From contig CAKOLD010000001.1 of the NCBI GenBank assembly GCA_934096015.1, positions 32,628 to 96,627 of the forward strand: a stretch of 64,000 nucleotides of DNA, in the 5' to 3' direction. The DNA is from an uncultured Bacilli bacterium. Its GTDB lineage: Bacteria > Bacillota_I > Bacilli_A > RF39 > UBA660. Positions 17,342 through 26,500 of this stretch are shown here, piece after piece. The notes beneath the pieces are model-generated. The model was given only the letters and a program-made list of their open reading frames with translations. It did not search any database and was not told the DNA's origin. Both the position numbers and the translations under genes were made by a program. Positions within the stretch are counted from its first letter, which is position 1; each line of letters begins with the position of its first letter.

Positions 17342-17625
17342 TATTTAAATAATTTACTAAATACAGATGATTCTTTTATACTATCTGAATCTAAATAATT
17401 TATCATATTAATTTTACCTTTTATTGAAACATTTCCTTCTAAAGTATCTAATTTTATCATTTCTAATGATTCTCCTTTTATTATCATCAATCCCATAGTT
17501 GTATCTAAAGAAAATTCTTTATCATCAAAATTATTAATTTTTTTTACTCCAGATAAAACTATATTTTTTCTTTCATTTATTTTTACAACATGATTAAAGT
17601 TTCCTACATCCATTATTTTATCCAT
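17341..17625 (-). CDS. yabP: Sporulation protein YabP
   Basis: YabP is required for spore cortex assembly. The 94 residues align well with B. subtilis YabP: GVKKINNFDDKEFSLDTTMG, LMIIKGESLEMIKLD, GNVSIKGKINMINYLD and the C-terminal FSKLFK. A strong ribosome site AGGAGG precedes the ATG. It starts the yabP-yabQ-divIC operon directly after the spoVG terminator. Confidence 0.92.
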   Translation of the reverse strand: MDKIMDVGNFNHVVKINERKNIVLSGVKKINNFDDKEFSLDTTMGLMIIKGESLEMIKLDTLEGNVSIKGKINMINYLDSDSIKESSVFSKLFK

Positions 17626-17660
17626 AAATAGTCCTCCTATTAAAGTATATTATTATATAA

Positions 17661-17688
17661 AAAAAAAATTCGTTAATTATAACGAATA
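17661..17688 (-). terminator. Terminator of spoVG
   Basis: ATTCGTTA/TAACGAAT with a four-base loop and a run of T on the minus strand. Confidence 0.85.
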
Positions 17689-17690
17689 AT

Positions 17691-17954
17691 TTATTCAGAA
17701 TCTTTTTTATTATATTCTTCAAATATTGCATCTTCAAACATTTTACGTGCATCTGGATTTATAGGATGAACGATATCTCTATATTCTCCAACTGGTGTTT
17801 TCTTGCTTGGCATTGCAATAAATAAACCATTATCTCCTTCAATAATTCTAATATCATGTACTGCAAAAGATTCATCTAAAACTACAGATGCAATCCCTTT
17901 CATACGTGATCCTTCCTTGTCATACTTACGAACAATTACAGATGTAATTTTCAT
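17691..17954 (-). CDS. spoVG: SpoVG, RNA/DNA-binding regulator
   Basis: SpoVG is a small nucleic-acid-binding regulator; in B. subtilis it affects asymmetric division and cortex formation. The 87-residue sequence from MKITSVIVRK is clearly conserved: GIASVVLDESFAVHDIRI, NGLFIAMPSKKTP and DIVHPINPDAR. The ATG at 17954 is preceded by AGAGGAGTGAG; an upstream ATG 18 bases away is less likely. It has its own terminator and lies between veg and yabP. Confidence 0.95.
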   Translation of the reverse strand: MKITSVIVRKYDKEGSRMKGIASVVLDESFAVHDIRIIEGDNGLFIAMPSKKTPVGEYRDIVHPINPDARKMFEDAIFEEYNKKDSE

Positions 17955-18018
17955 AACACTCACTCCTCTCAAGTTTATCTAAATTAATTTTACATAAAAT
18001 ATAATTAAAAATCAAGTG

Positions 18019-18228
18019 TTAAATATAATATAGTGAAATATCTTTAATTAACACTTCTGAAAAAGAAAAACTTTTAGTTTCTACTCCATCAGATACAGTA
18101 AATATATTGGGATATATACCATTAATTATCCCAACAAAAACATCAGATTTATTTCGACAACATTTGGTTACTACTTTTACTCTTTTACCAAGATTTTCTT
18201 TCATATCATTTCTTATATCTTCTATCAT
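18019..18228 (-). CDS. veg: Veg protein
   Basis: Veg is a small conserved Firmicutes protein reported to stimulate biofilm formation in B. subtilis. The 69 residues carry the usual start (IEDIRNDMKENLGKRVKV) and the short beta-rich body, with KSFSFSEVLI near the end. Its ATG overlaps the yabG stop (ATGA), so translation is coupled. yabG-veg adjacency matches Bacillus. Confidence 0.9.
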   Translation of the reverse strand: MIEDIRNDMKENLGKRVKVVTKCCRNKSDVFVGIINGIYPNIFTVSDGVETKSFSFSEVLIKDISLYYI

Positions 18229-18995
18229 GATCTCGGATAGCCCACATACATCATTCCATTAGATTTTAAGCCACCCATACCATCCTTTCCATATTTAGTT
18301 TTTTCTAACATTTCAATTAAATTAACTTCCTTATTTTTTTCAGTTAATGCAACTGTAACTGCAATAATTGCAGGATCTAATGCATGAATATTAATCCTTT
18401 TAGGACTTGAAGCATAATTAGCACCACTTTTTATCAATTCTTCATAATCACTCTGGCAAGCTCCTGCTATAACTACTAACTTTTCATGACTCTTCTCATA
18501 AATTCTGGCATTTTTTACAGACTTAACAAAATTTAAACTATTTTTATAATTTGTAATGTCATCCACATCACCTTTTTTTCTATAATATGCATCATGACCA
18601 GTAATAATAACTATATCAGGGTGATATTGTTCTAAATAATTTATTATTTTACTAGGTAGCTCAGACTCCTTAATTGCTTTGCCAACAGCCATAACACCTG
18701 CCTTTTTATAAAATTCTAAGCACCTATTCAAATATTCTTTATCACCATCAAAATGTAAAATTTTAGCTGGCAAATAAAAATAATCGTCCCTTTCAGAATA
18801 TAAATCAACTATTTCAAACTCATCTTCTTTTCTTTCATAATCTACAAGCTCCAAATCAGTTAAAAAACTATCTGCAAATAAGCGAACATCTACACCTTTT
18901 AAATAATAAATATTATTTTTTATATTAATTACTTTAAATACAGTATCATTATTGTAACTATTTCTAGTTACGTAATCTCCCTTTTTTATTTCCAT
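18225..18995 (-). CDS. yabG: Sporulation-specific protease YabG
   Basis: YabG is a Cys protease that trims spore coat proteins; in clostridia it processes SleC. The 256-residue protein begins with the typical KKGDYVTRNSYNNDTVFKV domain, then has PAKILHFDGDKEYL, the motif PDIVIITGHDAYYRK (about 140), and VIAGACQSDYEELI with the conserved Cys (about 186), ending in KYGKDGMGG. GGTGGG precedes the ATG. It is followed by veg in the same operon. Confidence 0.94.
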   Translation of the reverse strand: MEIKKGDYVTRNSYNNDTVFKVINIKNNIYYLKGVDVRLFADSFLTDLELVDYERKEDEFEIVDLYSERDDYFYLPAKILHFDGDKEYLNRCLEFYKKAGVMAVGKAIKESELPSKIINYLEQYHPDIVIITGHDAYYRKKGDVDDITNYKNSLNFVKSVKNARIYEKSHEKLVVIAGACQSDYEELIKSGANYASSPKRINIHALDPAIIAVTVALTEKNKEVNLIEMLEKTKYGKDGMGGLKSNGMMYVGYPRS

Positions 18996-19023
18996 TTACC
19001 CACCACTTAATTTTATTACACTT

Positions 19024-19052
19024 AAAAAAAAAAATTCCTCTATAAGGAATTT
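19024..19052 (-). terminator. Terminator of ksgA
   Basis: AAATTCCT/AGGAATTT with a five-base loop, then a T run on the minus strand. Confidence 0.85.
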
Positions 19053-19816
19053 GTTAAATCTACAAAAAATTCTAACGGTAACATTTCAGCACGATCATTT
19101 AAAGAAAATCCATAATTGTGTAATACTTTTTCTACTATATTTAAATCATAATCAAATAAATTATTTTTTAAATTTTTTCTTTTAAAACGAAAAGAATCAT
19201 AAATTACTTTCTTTAATTTTTCTACATTAGTATCAGCTAAGTTTGTTTTTCTGTCTAATTTTACAACCGCACTATCAACACCAGGAACTGGATAAAAACT
19301 ATTTTTGTTAACAAAAAATAAATATTCTCTTTCAAAAAAATAATCTAATAATACGGTAAAAGCTGCGTAATCTTTATTTCCTGGTTGACTACATAATCTT
19401 CTAGCCACCTCATCCTGAACCATAACAACAACTTTTGAAAATATATTTAAACTCATAACTTTTTCTAAAATTGGAGTTGTAATATAATAAGGCAAATTAG
19501 CAACCATTATTAATTCATCATAACTATAGCCTCCTATATCATGCAATACATCAGCTTTCATAAAATCATTAATAACATAGTTAAAATTATCATTTTTAAT
19601 TAAATTTAATTTAGATTTTAAAGTTTCATCCACTTCATAGGAAAAAACCTGAAAATTTTTCTCTAATAACTTTTTAGTTAAAGCTCCATCTCCTGCTCCA
19701 ACTTCAATAACCAGATAATTTCTATCGTTTTCAATACTATTAACTATATTATCAAGCACTTTTTCATCTCTTAAAAAATTTTGACCATATTTCTTTTTAA
19801 ATCTAAAATTTTCCAT
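19040..19816 (-). CDS. rsmA: 16S rRNA dimethyladenosine transferase KsgA/RsmA
   Basis: KsgA dimethylates two adjacent adenines in helix 45 of 16S rRNA late in 30S assembly. The 258 residues have KKYGQNFLRDEKVL (start), the SAM site VIEVGAGDGALTK (about 37-49) and the catalytic NLPYYITTPI (about 107). There is no ribosome site before the ATG; the stop-codon hairpin of the upstream gene ends only 10 bases before it. The rnmV (RNase M5) gene that normally precedes ksgA is missing here. Confidence 0.95.
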   Translation of the reverse strand: MENFRFKKKYGQNFLRDEKVLDNIVNSIENDRNYLVIEVGAGDGALTKKLLEKNFQVFSYEVDETLKSKLNLIKNDNFNYVINDFMKADVLHDIGGYSYDELIMVANLPYYITTPILEKVMSLNIFSKVVVMVQDEVARRLCSQPGNKDYAAFTVLLDYFFEREYLFFVNKNSFYPVPGVDSAVVKLDRKTNLADTNVEKLKKVIYDSFRFKRKNLKNNLFDYDLNIVEKVLHNYGFSLNDRAEMLPLEFFVDLTNSL

Positions 19817-19856
19817 ATTTATAAAATAGAAACAAGCTAGCTTAACTTGTTTCTAT
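19817..19856 (-). terminator. Hairpin at the end of the 3D-domain gene, in the ksgA leader
   Basis: A perfect ten-base-pair stem TAGAAACAAG/CTTGTTTCTA (9-base loop) contains the 3D gene's stop codon and is followed on the minus strand by TTTTATAAAT and the ksgA ATG. Confidence 0.7.
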
Positions 19857-20396
19857 ATTCCTTTCCCATCCATATCTTAAAATATCATATGTTATTTGAC
19901 GTCTTCCAATCGAATAAGCTTCATTAGAACTACCAACTAATAAATCAATAGCGTTTCCAACAACACCTCTATCAAGTACAATCGCTACTTGTTTTTCAGA
20001 AAAAACATCAGTTTGAAATTGAATAATTGATCCACAAGGCAAATTACTACTTGATGCCACTATTTTTACTGTTCCGTAGCTCTTATCAACATAAGTTGTT
20101 GTTCCATCCAAAACATTTTGTCCAGTACAACCTAAAGTACCACCACATAACGGACAATTTGCTAAATATCCTGTTAAATCTCCAACATACGTATCAAGCA
20201 CATAAAATTTATCATTCATTTGAATCTCATTAATTTTAATAGCCATAGCATGTAAATCTAAAGTTTTATTTAAATTAACATTAGTAGCCATTTTATTTTC
20301 TTTTGTTATACTAACTTTAGAAAGAGTTAATACTAAACAGAATATACAAAAAAATTTACTAAATTTTAATATTTTTTTCATTATCTTTGTTATCAT
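19842..20396 (-). CDS. Secreted 3D-domain protein (YabE-like position)
   Basis: The 184 residues start with a basic stretch and a hydrophobic signal segment (about 8-28), then a 3D (Asp-Asp-Asp) domain: the three aspartates lie in LTGYLANCPLCGG-linked beta strands with VLDRGVVGNAIDLLVG near the end. Such domains occur in MltA-like and YabE/YuiC/YocH-type stationary or resuscitation factors that cut or bind peptidoglycan. Four cysteines (CPLCGGTLGC and another) could form disulfides. No G5 or DUF348 domains are present, so it is a short relative of YabE, whose place between tatD and ksgA it occupies. TAGTGATG precedes the ATG. Confidence 0.82.
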   Translation of the reverse strand: MITKIMKKILKFSKFFCIFCLVLTLSKVSITKENKMATNVNLNKTLDLHAMAIKINEIQMNDKFYVLDTYVGDLTGYLANCPLCGGTLGCTGQNVLDGTTTYVDKSYGTVKIVASSSNLPCGSIIQFQTDVFSEKQVAIVLDRGVVGNAIDLLVGSSNEAYSIGRRQITYDILRYGWERNIETS

Positions 20397-20419
20397 TAAA
20401 CATCACTAAAGTAATAATA

Positions 20420-21187
20420 TCATAACCCAATTTCTATGTCAAAAATTTCCTTAACATTTTTATTAGTAATTCTTGCTATTTCATCTAAAGAAACGTCAAA
20501 TAAATTCGCTAAAAATAAAGCAATTATTTTTATGTTTTTTGGACTATTTTGAGAACCACGATAAGGAACTGGTGCTAAAAAAGGTGAATCAGTTTCTAAC
20601 ACCAAGTGTTCTAAACCTACTTTCTTTATAACATCTTTAAGATTACAGTTTTTAAAAGTTATTACTCCATTAATTCCAAGTTTATAACCCATTTTTACGT
20701 ACAACATAGCTGTTTCGTAACTGCCATTAAAACAATGAATAACTCCTTTAAGATTATATTTTTTTAATATATTTATAGTATCCTGTGTTGCTTCTCTAGA
20801 ATGTATTACCACAGGATAATTATATTTTTGAGCCAAGTCTAATTGATACTCAAATAACTTTATTTGTTCTTTTTTATTATTTTTATCATGATAATAATCT
20901 AAACCAATTTCACCTATAGCAATTATTTTACTAGTACTTATATTTTTAATAATGTTGTCTAAAACACTATAATCTTCAAAAACATTATCAGGATGAATTC
21001 CAAGACACCCATATATATTTTCATAAGTTTCTGATAATTTTAAAACTTCTCCAATAGAACTTATATTATCTGATGCAACAAAAAATTTATTAACATCATT
21101 TTTAAAAGCTTCAAACAAAACCGGTTCTAAATTATTATAATATTCATTATATAGATGACAATGAGTATCAATAAATTTATAATTCAT
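20420..21187 (-). CDS. TatD-family metal-dependent DNase
   Basis: TatD enzymes are TIM-barrel metal hydrolases with DNase activity; this member corresponds to YabD. Motifs are FIDTHCHL (metal ligands, residues ~5-12), GCLGIHPDN, IGEIGLDYY, PVVIHSREA, GVIHCFNG and LETDSPFLAP. Length is about 255. The ATG at 21187 gives the normal N-terminus and follows the metG stop directly; a TTG at 21202 is possible but would add residues not seen in the family. The metG-tatD order is standard. Confidence 0.93.
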   Translation of the reverse strand: MNYKFIDTHCHLYNEYYNNLEPVLFEAFKNDVNKFFVASDNISSIGEVLKLSETYENIYGCLGIHPDNVFEDYSVLDNIIKNISTSKIIAIGEIGLDYYHDKNNKKEQIKLFEYQLDLAQKYNYPVVIHSREATQDTINILKKYNLKGVIHCFNGSYETAMLYVKMGYKLGINGVITFKNCNLKDVIKKVGLEHLVLETDSPFLAPVPYRGSQNSPKNIKIIALFLANLFDVSLDEIARITNKNVKEIFDIEIGL

Positions 21188-21188
21188 A

Positions 21189-21521
21189 CTATTCATTTTC
21201 AATTCTCTGAAATAAAATTTCTGGCTTTTTCAAAAGTGTACCTGATTTATAATTACCAAATTCTTTTGCACTATCGTATGTTTTTAAATTACAATTTATT
21301 AAATCAAAAATTTTCTCAGCAGTATCTGGCAAAAAAGGTTGTAAATATACCGTACATATTCTAATTGATTCAATAAGATTGTACAATACAGTTTTTAATC
21401 TATCCGCCATATTTTCATCTTTTGCCAACAGCCAAGGAGTTGTTTCATCTATATATTTATTACAGCTTCTTAAGCAAAAAAATACTTCATCAATTGCTTC
21501 AGAAATTTTTAATTTATCCAT
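21189..21521 (-). CDS. metG: Methionyl-tRNA synthetase, C-terminal anticodon-binding part (split from metG by an in-frame stop)
   Basis: These 110 residues (KLKISEAIDEVFFCLRSC, then TPWLLAKDENMADRL) are the helical anticodon-binding domain of MetRS. They lie in exactly the same frame as the upstream catalytic part, separated only by TAA at 21567-21569 and 15 codons. The ATG at 21521 has no ribosome site, so independent translation looks weak. The C-terminal tRNA-binding EMAP domain of Bacillus MetRS is absent, which is normal for shorter forms (~510 residues). Confidence 0.85.
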   Translation of the reverse strand: MDKLKISEAIDEVFFCLRSCNKYIDETTPWLLAKDENMADRLKTVLYNLIESIRICTVYLQPFLPDTAEKIFDLINCNLKTYDSAKEFGNYKSGTLLKKPEILFQRIENE

Positions 21522-21566
21522 TTTGTTTTTAAAATGATTAGGTAACTCTAAAATTTTACATTTTAA

Positions 21567-22721
21567 TTATTCATCAATAGGTAAAGAAACATTTTTATTT
21601 TCTACAATCCCATCAAAATATTTATAACTCATTGAGATAGTTCTATTAACCAAATTTCCCAATATATTTGCTAAATCAGAATTATTTCTTTCTATTATCA
21701 AATCTTCTGTAATAACTCCATCATCTGCAAAAGGAATTTCATGAAGTACAAAATATCTTATAGTATCTACCCCATATTTATTAACCAACTCATCAGCATA
21801 CAAAATATTTCCTTTACTTTTGCTCATTTTGTCACCACCAGAAAGTAACCACGGATGTCCAAAAACTTGTTTAGGTAAAGGTAAATCCAAAGCCATTAAA
21901 ATTATTGGCCAATAAATAGTATGAAATCTAATAATATCTTTACCAATTAAATGTAAATCCGCAGGCCATAATTTTTTGAATTCATCAGTAATAGAATCAG
22001 TATCATATCCAATATTAGTAATATAATTAGTAAGCGCATCTAACCAAACATAGATAATATGTTTTTTATCAAAAGTTACTGGGATCCCCCATTTAAAAGA
22101 AGTTCTAGATACACATAAATCTTGCAAACCAGGTTTTAAAAAATTATTAATCATTTCGTTCTTTCTTGATTCTGGTTGTATAAATTCATTGTGATTTTCA
22201 ATATATTCAATTAACCTGTCTTGATACTTTGATAATTTAAAAAAATAAGCTTCTTCACTCTTTTTACTTACATCACGTCCACAATCAGGGCATTTACCAT
22301 TAATTAATTGAGTTTCTGTAAAAAATGATTCACAAGGAACACAATACCATCCTTCATATTTTGATAAATAAATATCTCCTTGTTCATATAATTTATTAAA
22401 TATTTTTTGAACTTTTTCTTCATGTTGTTTATCAGTAGTCCTAACAAAACGATTATAAGTTGTATTCATTAAATCCCAAATATTCTTAATTTCATCAGCA
22501 ACTTTATCCACATATGTTTGTGGTGTTACACCAGCTTCTTTTGCTTTTAATTCAATTTTTTCTCCATGTTCATCAGTACCAGTCTGAAAATAAACGTCAT
22601 ATCCTTCTAATCTCTTATTTCTTGCTATAGCATCTGCCAAAACTATTTCATATGTATTACCAATATGTGGTTTACTAGATGTATAAGCTATTGCAGTAGA
22701 AATATAATATTTTTCTTTCAT
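21567..22721 (-). CDS. metG: Methionyl-tRNA synthetase, N-terminal catalytic part, ended by an in-frame TAA
   Basis: MetRS charges tRNA-Met with methionine for both initiation and elongation. The 384 residues include SKPHIGN (HIGH motif, about 17), TGTDEHG, the zinc knuckle CVPC/CPDC (about 125-147) and GGDKMSKSKGN (KMSKS, about 297). It stops at SLPIDE where homologues continue into the anticodon domain, which follows in the same frame. A full gene would give about 510 residues. GGAAGGAG precedes the ATG and a T-box leader lies upstream. Either a real nonsense change, a sequencing error, or a two-piece enzyme. Confidence 0.93.
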   Translation of the reverse strand: MKEKYYISTAIAYTSSKPHIGNTYEIVLADAIARNKRLEGYDVYFQTGTDEHGEKIELKAKEAGVTPQTYVDKVADEIKNIWDLMNTTYNRFVRTTDKQHEEKVQKIFNKLYEQGDIYLSKYEGWYCVPCESFFTETQLINGKCPDCGRDVSKKSEEAYFFKLSKYQDRLIEYIENHNEFIQPESRKNEMINNFLKPGLQDLCVSRTSFKWGIPVTFDKKHIIYVWLDALTNYITNIGYDTDSITDEFKKLWPADLHLIGKDIIRFHTIYWPIILMALDLPLPKQVFGHPWLLSGGDKMSKSKGNILYADELVNKYGVDTIRYFVLHEIPFADDGVITEDLIIERNNSDLANILGNLVNRTISMSYKYFDGIVENKNVSLPIDE

Positions 22722-22740
22722 TTAAATTTCTCCTTCCATA

Positions 22741-22936
22741 ATAAAAAACATGAACAAAAGGACGAAAAAATTCCGCGATACCACCTTTATTCATGTTTTA
22801 GCATGCTCTCAAATTTTTAACGCAATTAACGATTTAAACTCCAGAACCATGTTCATTGTTTTTTTATAATTCTCTTTCACCATTTAAGAACTCTCTAAAT
22901 ATAAAGCCACAATTACTCTTTCCTTCTTCGTCTAAC
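22741..22936 (-). promoter_or_regulatory. T-box leader of metG
   Basis: T-box RNAs sense uncharged tRNA and open a terminator. On the minus strand the conserved T-box sequence AAAGGTGGTATCGCGGAA (about 22772-22789) sits before a terminator formed by AACATGAA and TTCATGTT with a T tract. Two AUG triplets (near 22856 and 22850) are candidate Met specifiers. It directly precedes metG, so the expected ligand is tRNA-Met. Confidence 0.9.
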
Positions 22937-22942
22937 AAGTGT

Positions 22943-22971
22943 ATTCTAACATAATATTATTTTTTATACAA
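22943..22971 (-). promoter_or_regulatory. Promoter of the metG T-box transcript
   Basis: On the minus strand TTGTAT, 17 bases, TAGAAT. The -35 overlaps the end region of spoVT. Confidence 0.65.
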
Positions 22972-22973
22972 CA

Positions 22974-23477
22974 TTAATTTACTAACAAATTTAATACATT
23001 CGACAATAACAAATGAACATCAGTTGTTAAAATTTCTTTTACCCTAATCATTATTAAACCTAACACACAACCGTCATCAATAACGCATTTAACATACACT
23101 TTACCACTTAAAAAATAATCTTCACAAATATCTATACCACTAGGATAATCCTCAGACTTATATTCCTTTGCCAATTCAATTAACACATTTGAAACTTTTT
23201 TATTAATAATTGATTTATCAATTCCGTCACTGCAAGCTACAATTTTCTCTTCACTTACAAATATTAAATCATAATCTGATATATGCTCAAATAAATCTAT
23301 TAACTCTCTCATTTTATTTATATCTAATAAATTCTTACTTTTAGTTATAATTAAATTGCCATTTTCCAGTTTCATATCTAAAAGTTCGCCAGAGTTAAAA
23401 TTTAATTTATTTCTAAATTCTTTAGGAATAACTATTCTACCTAAATCATCTATATGACGTCTAAAACTAAAATGCAT
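22974..23477 (-). CDS. spoVT: Stage V sporulation protein T (SpoVT)
   Basis: SpoVT is a forespore transcription regulator that adjusts sigma-G genes. The 167 residues have an N-terminal AbrB-type swapped-hairpin DNA-binding domain (FRRHIDDLGRIVIPKEFR, residues ~5-22, through GELLDMKLENGNLIITK) and a C-terminal GAF-like domain (about 55-167). It follows mfd as in B. subtilis. Two adjacent ATG codons compete; the second (23477) is better spaced from GGAGTGA. A plain AbrB would end near residue 95, so length supports SpoVT. Confidence 0.92.
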   Translation of the reverse strand: MHFSFRRHIDDLGRIVIPKEFRNKLNFNSGELLDMKLENGNLIITKSKNLLDINKMRELIDLFEHISDYDLIFVSEEKIVACSDGIDKSIINKKVSNVLIELAKEYKSEDYPSGIDICEDYFLSGKVYVKCVIDDGCVLGLIMIRVKEILTTDVHLLLSNVLNLLVN

Positions 23478-23519
23478 CATTCACTCCATTCATATTTAGT
23501 TTAAATAGTTTTAGCTTTT

Positions 23520-26500
23520 TTATACATTACCTATATTACTTATTAACATTTCTATTAATTTAATTAAATAAACTAAAAAATGATTTTCCAAATTTGTTGT
23601 CTTTAATGATATATAAATTTTTTTATTGAAATATCTTATTTTAAAATTCCTATTAATTTGATACAATTCCAAAAATAATTTATCACCATGAACTTTTGAA
23701 GAAATATCAGAAGGTATCTCTATTTCAACAAAATTACCAGTTTGTTTAACATTACTAACTCCTATTTTTTTTGCTAAATGATCAAACCATTCCTCATACA
23801 TGTATATTATAATTTTTTCATCAAGCTTCCCAAAACGATCCTCTAATTCACTTTTAATTTCATTAAAAGATTTCTCATCCACTACACTATTTATTAATTT
23901 ATGAATTTCTATAATTAAATTTTCATCACTAGACATTGAAGTTGCAACATGAGTATCTACCTCAATAAGATTATTATCATCCGTTTCTTCTTCAATTTTT
24001 TCTCCTTTTAATTTTTTTACTTCTTCTTCAAGCATTTTCATATAAAGTTCAATACCTATAGAATCTACAAAACCTGCTTGTTCACTACCTAAAAGTTCTC
24101 CAGCACCTCTTATTGCCATATCGCGCATTGCAATTTTATATCCACTTCCTAATTCTGTAAAATCTTTTATGGACTTCAAACGCTTAATAGCAGTTTCTGT
24201 TAATACCTTTGATGGCTTATACATTAAATACGCATAAGCAATTCTGTCACTTCTGCCAACTCTTCCTCTAATTTGATAGAGTTGACTTAAACCGAAATTA
24301 TCAGCATCAACAATAATAAGAGTATTAACGTTTGGAATATCAATACCAGTTTCAATTATAGTAGTACATACCAAAATATTAAATTCATTATTAATAAACT
24401 TTTCAACTATACTCTCAAGCTCACCTTTATCCATTCTGCCATGTGCAAAAATAACACTTGCTTCCGGAATTAACTGAGAAATTTTGGATGCAAATAAATC
24501 TATATCAGTCACTTTGTTATATAATATATATACTTGACCATTTCTTGATAATTCTTTATAAATAGCATCTTTCATAATAACTTCATTTTCTTCTATTACA
24601 TAAGTTTGCACAGGATACCTATTTACTGGAGCCGTATCAATTACAGACATATCCTTAAGTCCACTCATCGCCATTTTTAAAGTTCTAGGAATTGGAGTTG
24701 CAGACAAAGTTAAAACATTAATAGTATTTTTTAATTCCTTTATTTTTTCTTTATGAGTCACACCAAATCTTTGTTCCTCATCAATTATCAATAAGCCTAA
24801 ATTTTTATAAACTATTTCTTTATTAAATAATTTATGGGTTCCAAATACAACATCTATTGTTCCATCCTTTAAACCACTAATGATTTTCTTAAAATCTTTT
24901 TGAGATGTAAAACGATTTAAAAGAGCAATATTAACTGGAAAATGACGAAAACGTTCCATAGCATTATTATATTGTTGCCTAGATAATAAAGTAGTTGGAC
25001 ATAGATATGCAACTTGATCTCCATTTATAATTGCTTTAAAAATTGCTCTAAAAGCAACTTCAGTTTTTCCAAATCCTACATCTCCACACAATAATCTTTC
25101 CATAGGCTTTTCTTTTCGTAAATCCTCATAAATATCATTAATACATTTAATTTGATCACTAGTTTCATCATAAGGAAAATCAAGTTCAAATGTTTTTTCA
25201 TCCGGAAAATCACTATACTTTTTCCCTTTAATAGCCAATCTATTAGCATACAATTTTATTAACTCTTCACTAATATCTTTAATCCTATTTCTAACTCTTA
25301 ATTTAGTTTTAGCCCAAGAAGTAGAATTTAATTTATCTATTTTAGGTTTTATTCCATCTTTATCACTATATTTATAAATTAAGTCTATTTTTTCAACAGG
25401 AACATATATTTTATCGTTTTTAGCATAATTAATTAATATATAATCTTTTTGTAAACCACTTTTAGTTAGTGTAACAAGTCCTCCATAAATACCAACACCA
25501 TGACTATTATGAACTACAAAATCACCAACTGATAAATCATTATAATTCTTAATTTTTTTACCAAATTTATAATTATTCTTATATTTTATAGATCTTTTTA
25601 CATTTTCAATGTCATATTCTCCAATTACTACATAATTATTAATTTGAAAGCCATTATTAATTTTATAATCTAAAATACAAATATTATCTCTAAATGCAAT
25701 ATTATCAATTTCTTTTATTAAATTCTCAATATTATTTTTCTCTGCTTTATTAGATAAACAAAAAATAACTTTATTATTTTTAGATTTATTAATTACAAAA
25801 TCTTTTAATTTTTCAAAATCAGAATTAAAGTTTTCAATAGTCCCACTTTTAAAATTTAAAGAACTACTTGATATAGTATCAACATTTTTATCTATATAAA
25901 TATAATTTAAAACCTCTATTTGATCAAAGTCAAACATATATTTAAAATCTGATTGTACACCTTTGCTTACATTATAATCAAAAATCTCCTTTTGCATCTT
26001 TTTATATGCAGAAATAATTAAATTGTAATCATAATAAAACACCATAGGCTTTTCTAAATAATCATACAAAGAACTATATACTTCTCCAATTTTTTCATTT
26101 GCAGTAGTTAAAGTAAAATTATTTATGTTTTCAATTGATCTTTGTGTATCTACATCAAAAAAACGCAACGATTCAATATCTGAACCAAACATTTCCATTC
26201 TTATAGGATTATTTTCATTAAAAAGAAAAATATCAATAATATAACCTCTTACAGAATACTCTCCAGTAGTATTAACAATACTAGTTTTTACATAACCATA
26301 TTCTTCTAATTTATTTATTAAATTCTCTCTTGAAACTGTGTCTCCTACTTTTATTTCAAAATTACTTTTTTTAAAAGATTCAAACAAAGTCAAATATTTT
26401 AAATAACCTGTCAAATGAGTAACCACAATAAAATGATCATTACTCTTTATTTTTTCTAATGTTTCAATACGCTTTAATTTTAAATCAGGAGAAGCAGCCA

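Noticed and set aside
21567..21569. The metG TAA as evidence of a reassigned stop codon
   Set aside because: TAA and TGA end most genes here at the expected family C-termini, and Trp is coded by TGG; only metG has a stop in a conserved frame.
22974..23477. spoVT as a plain AbrB regulator
   Set aside because: The product is far longer than AbrB, has a GAF-like second half, and sits next to mfd as SpoVT does.
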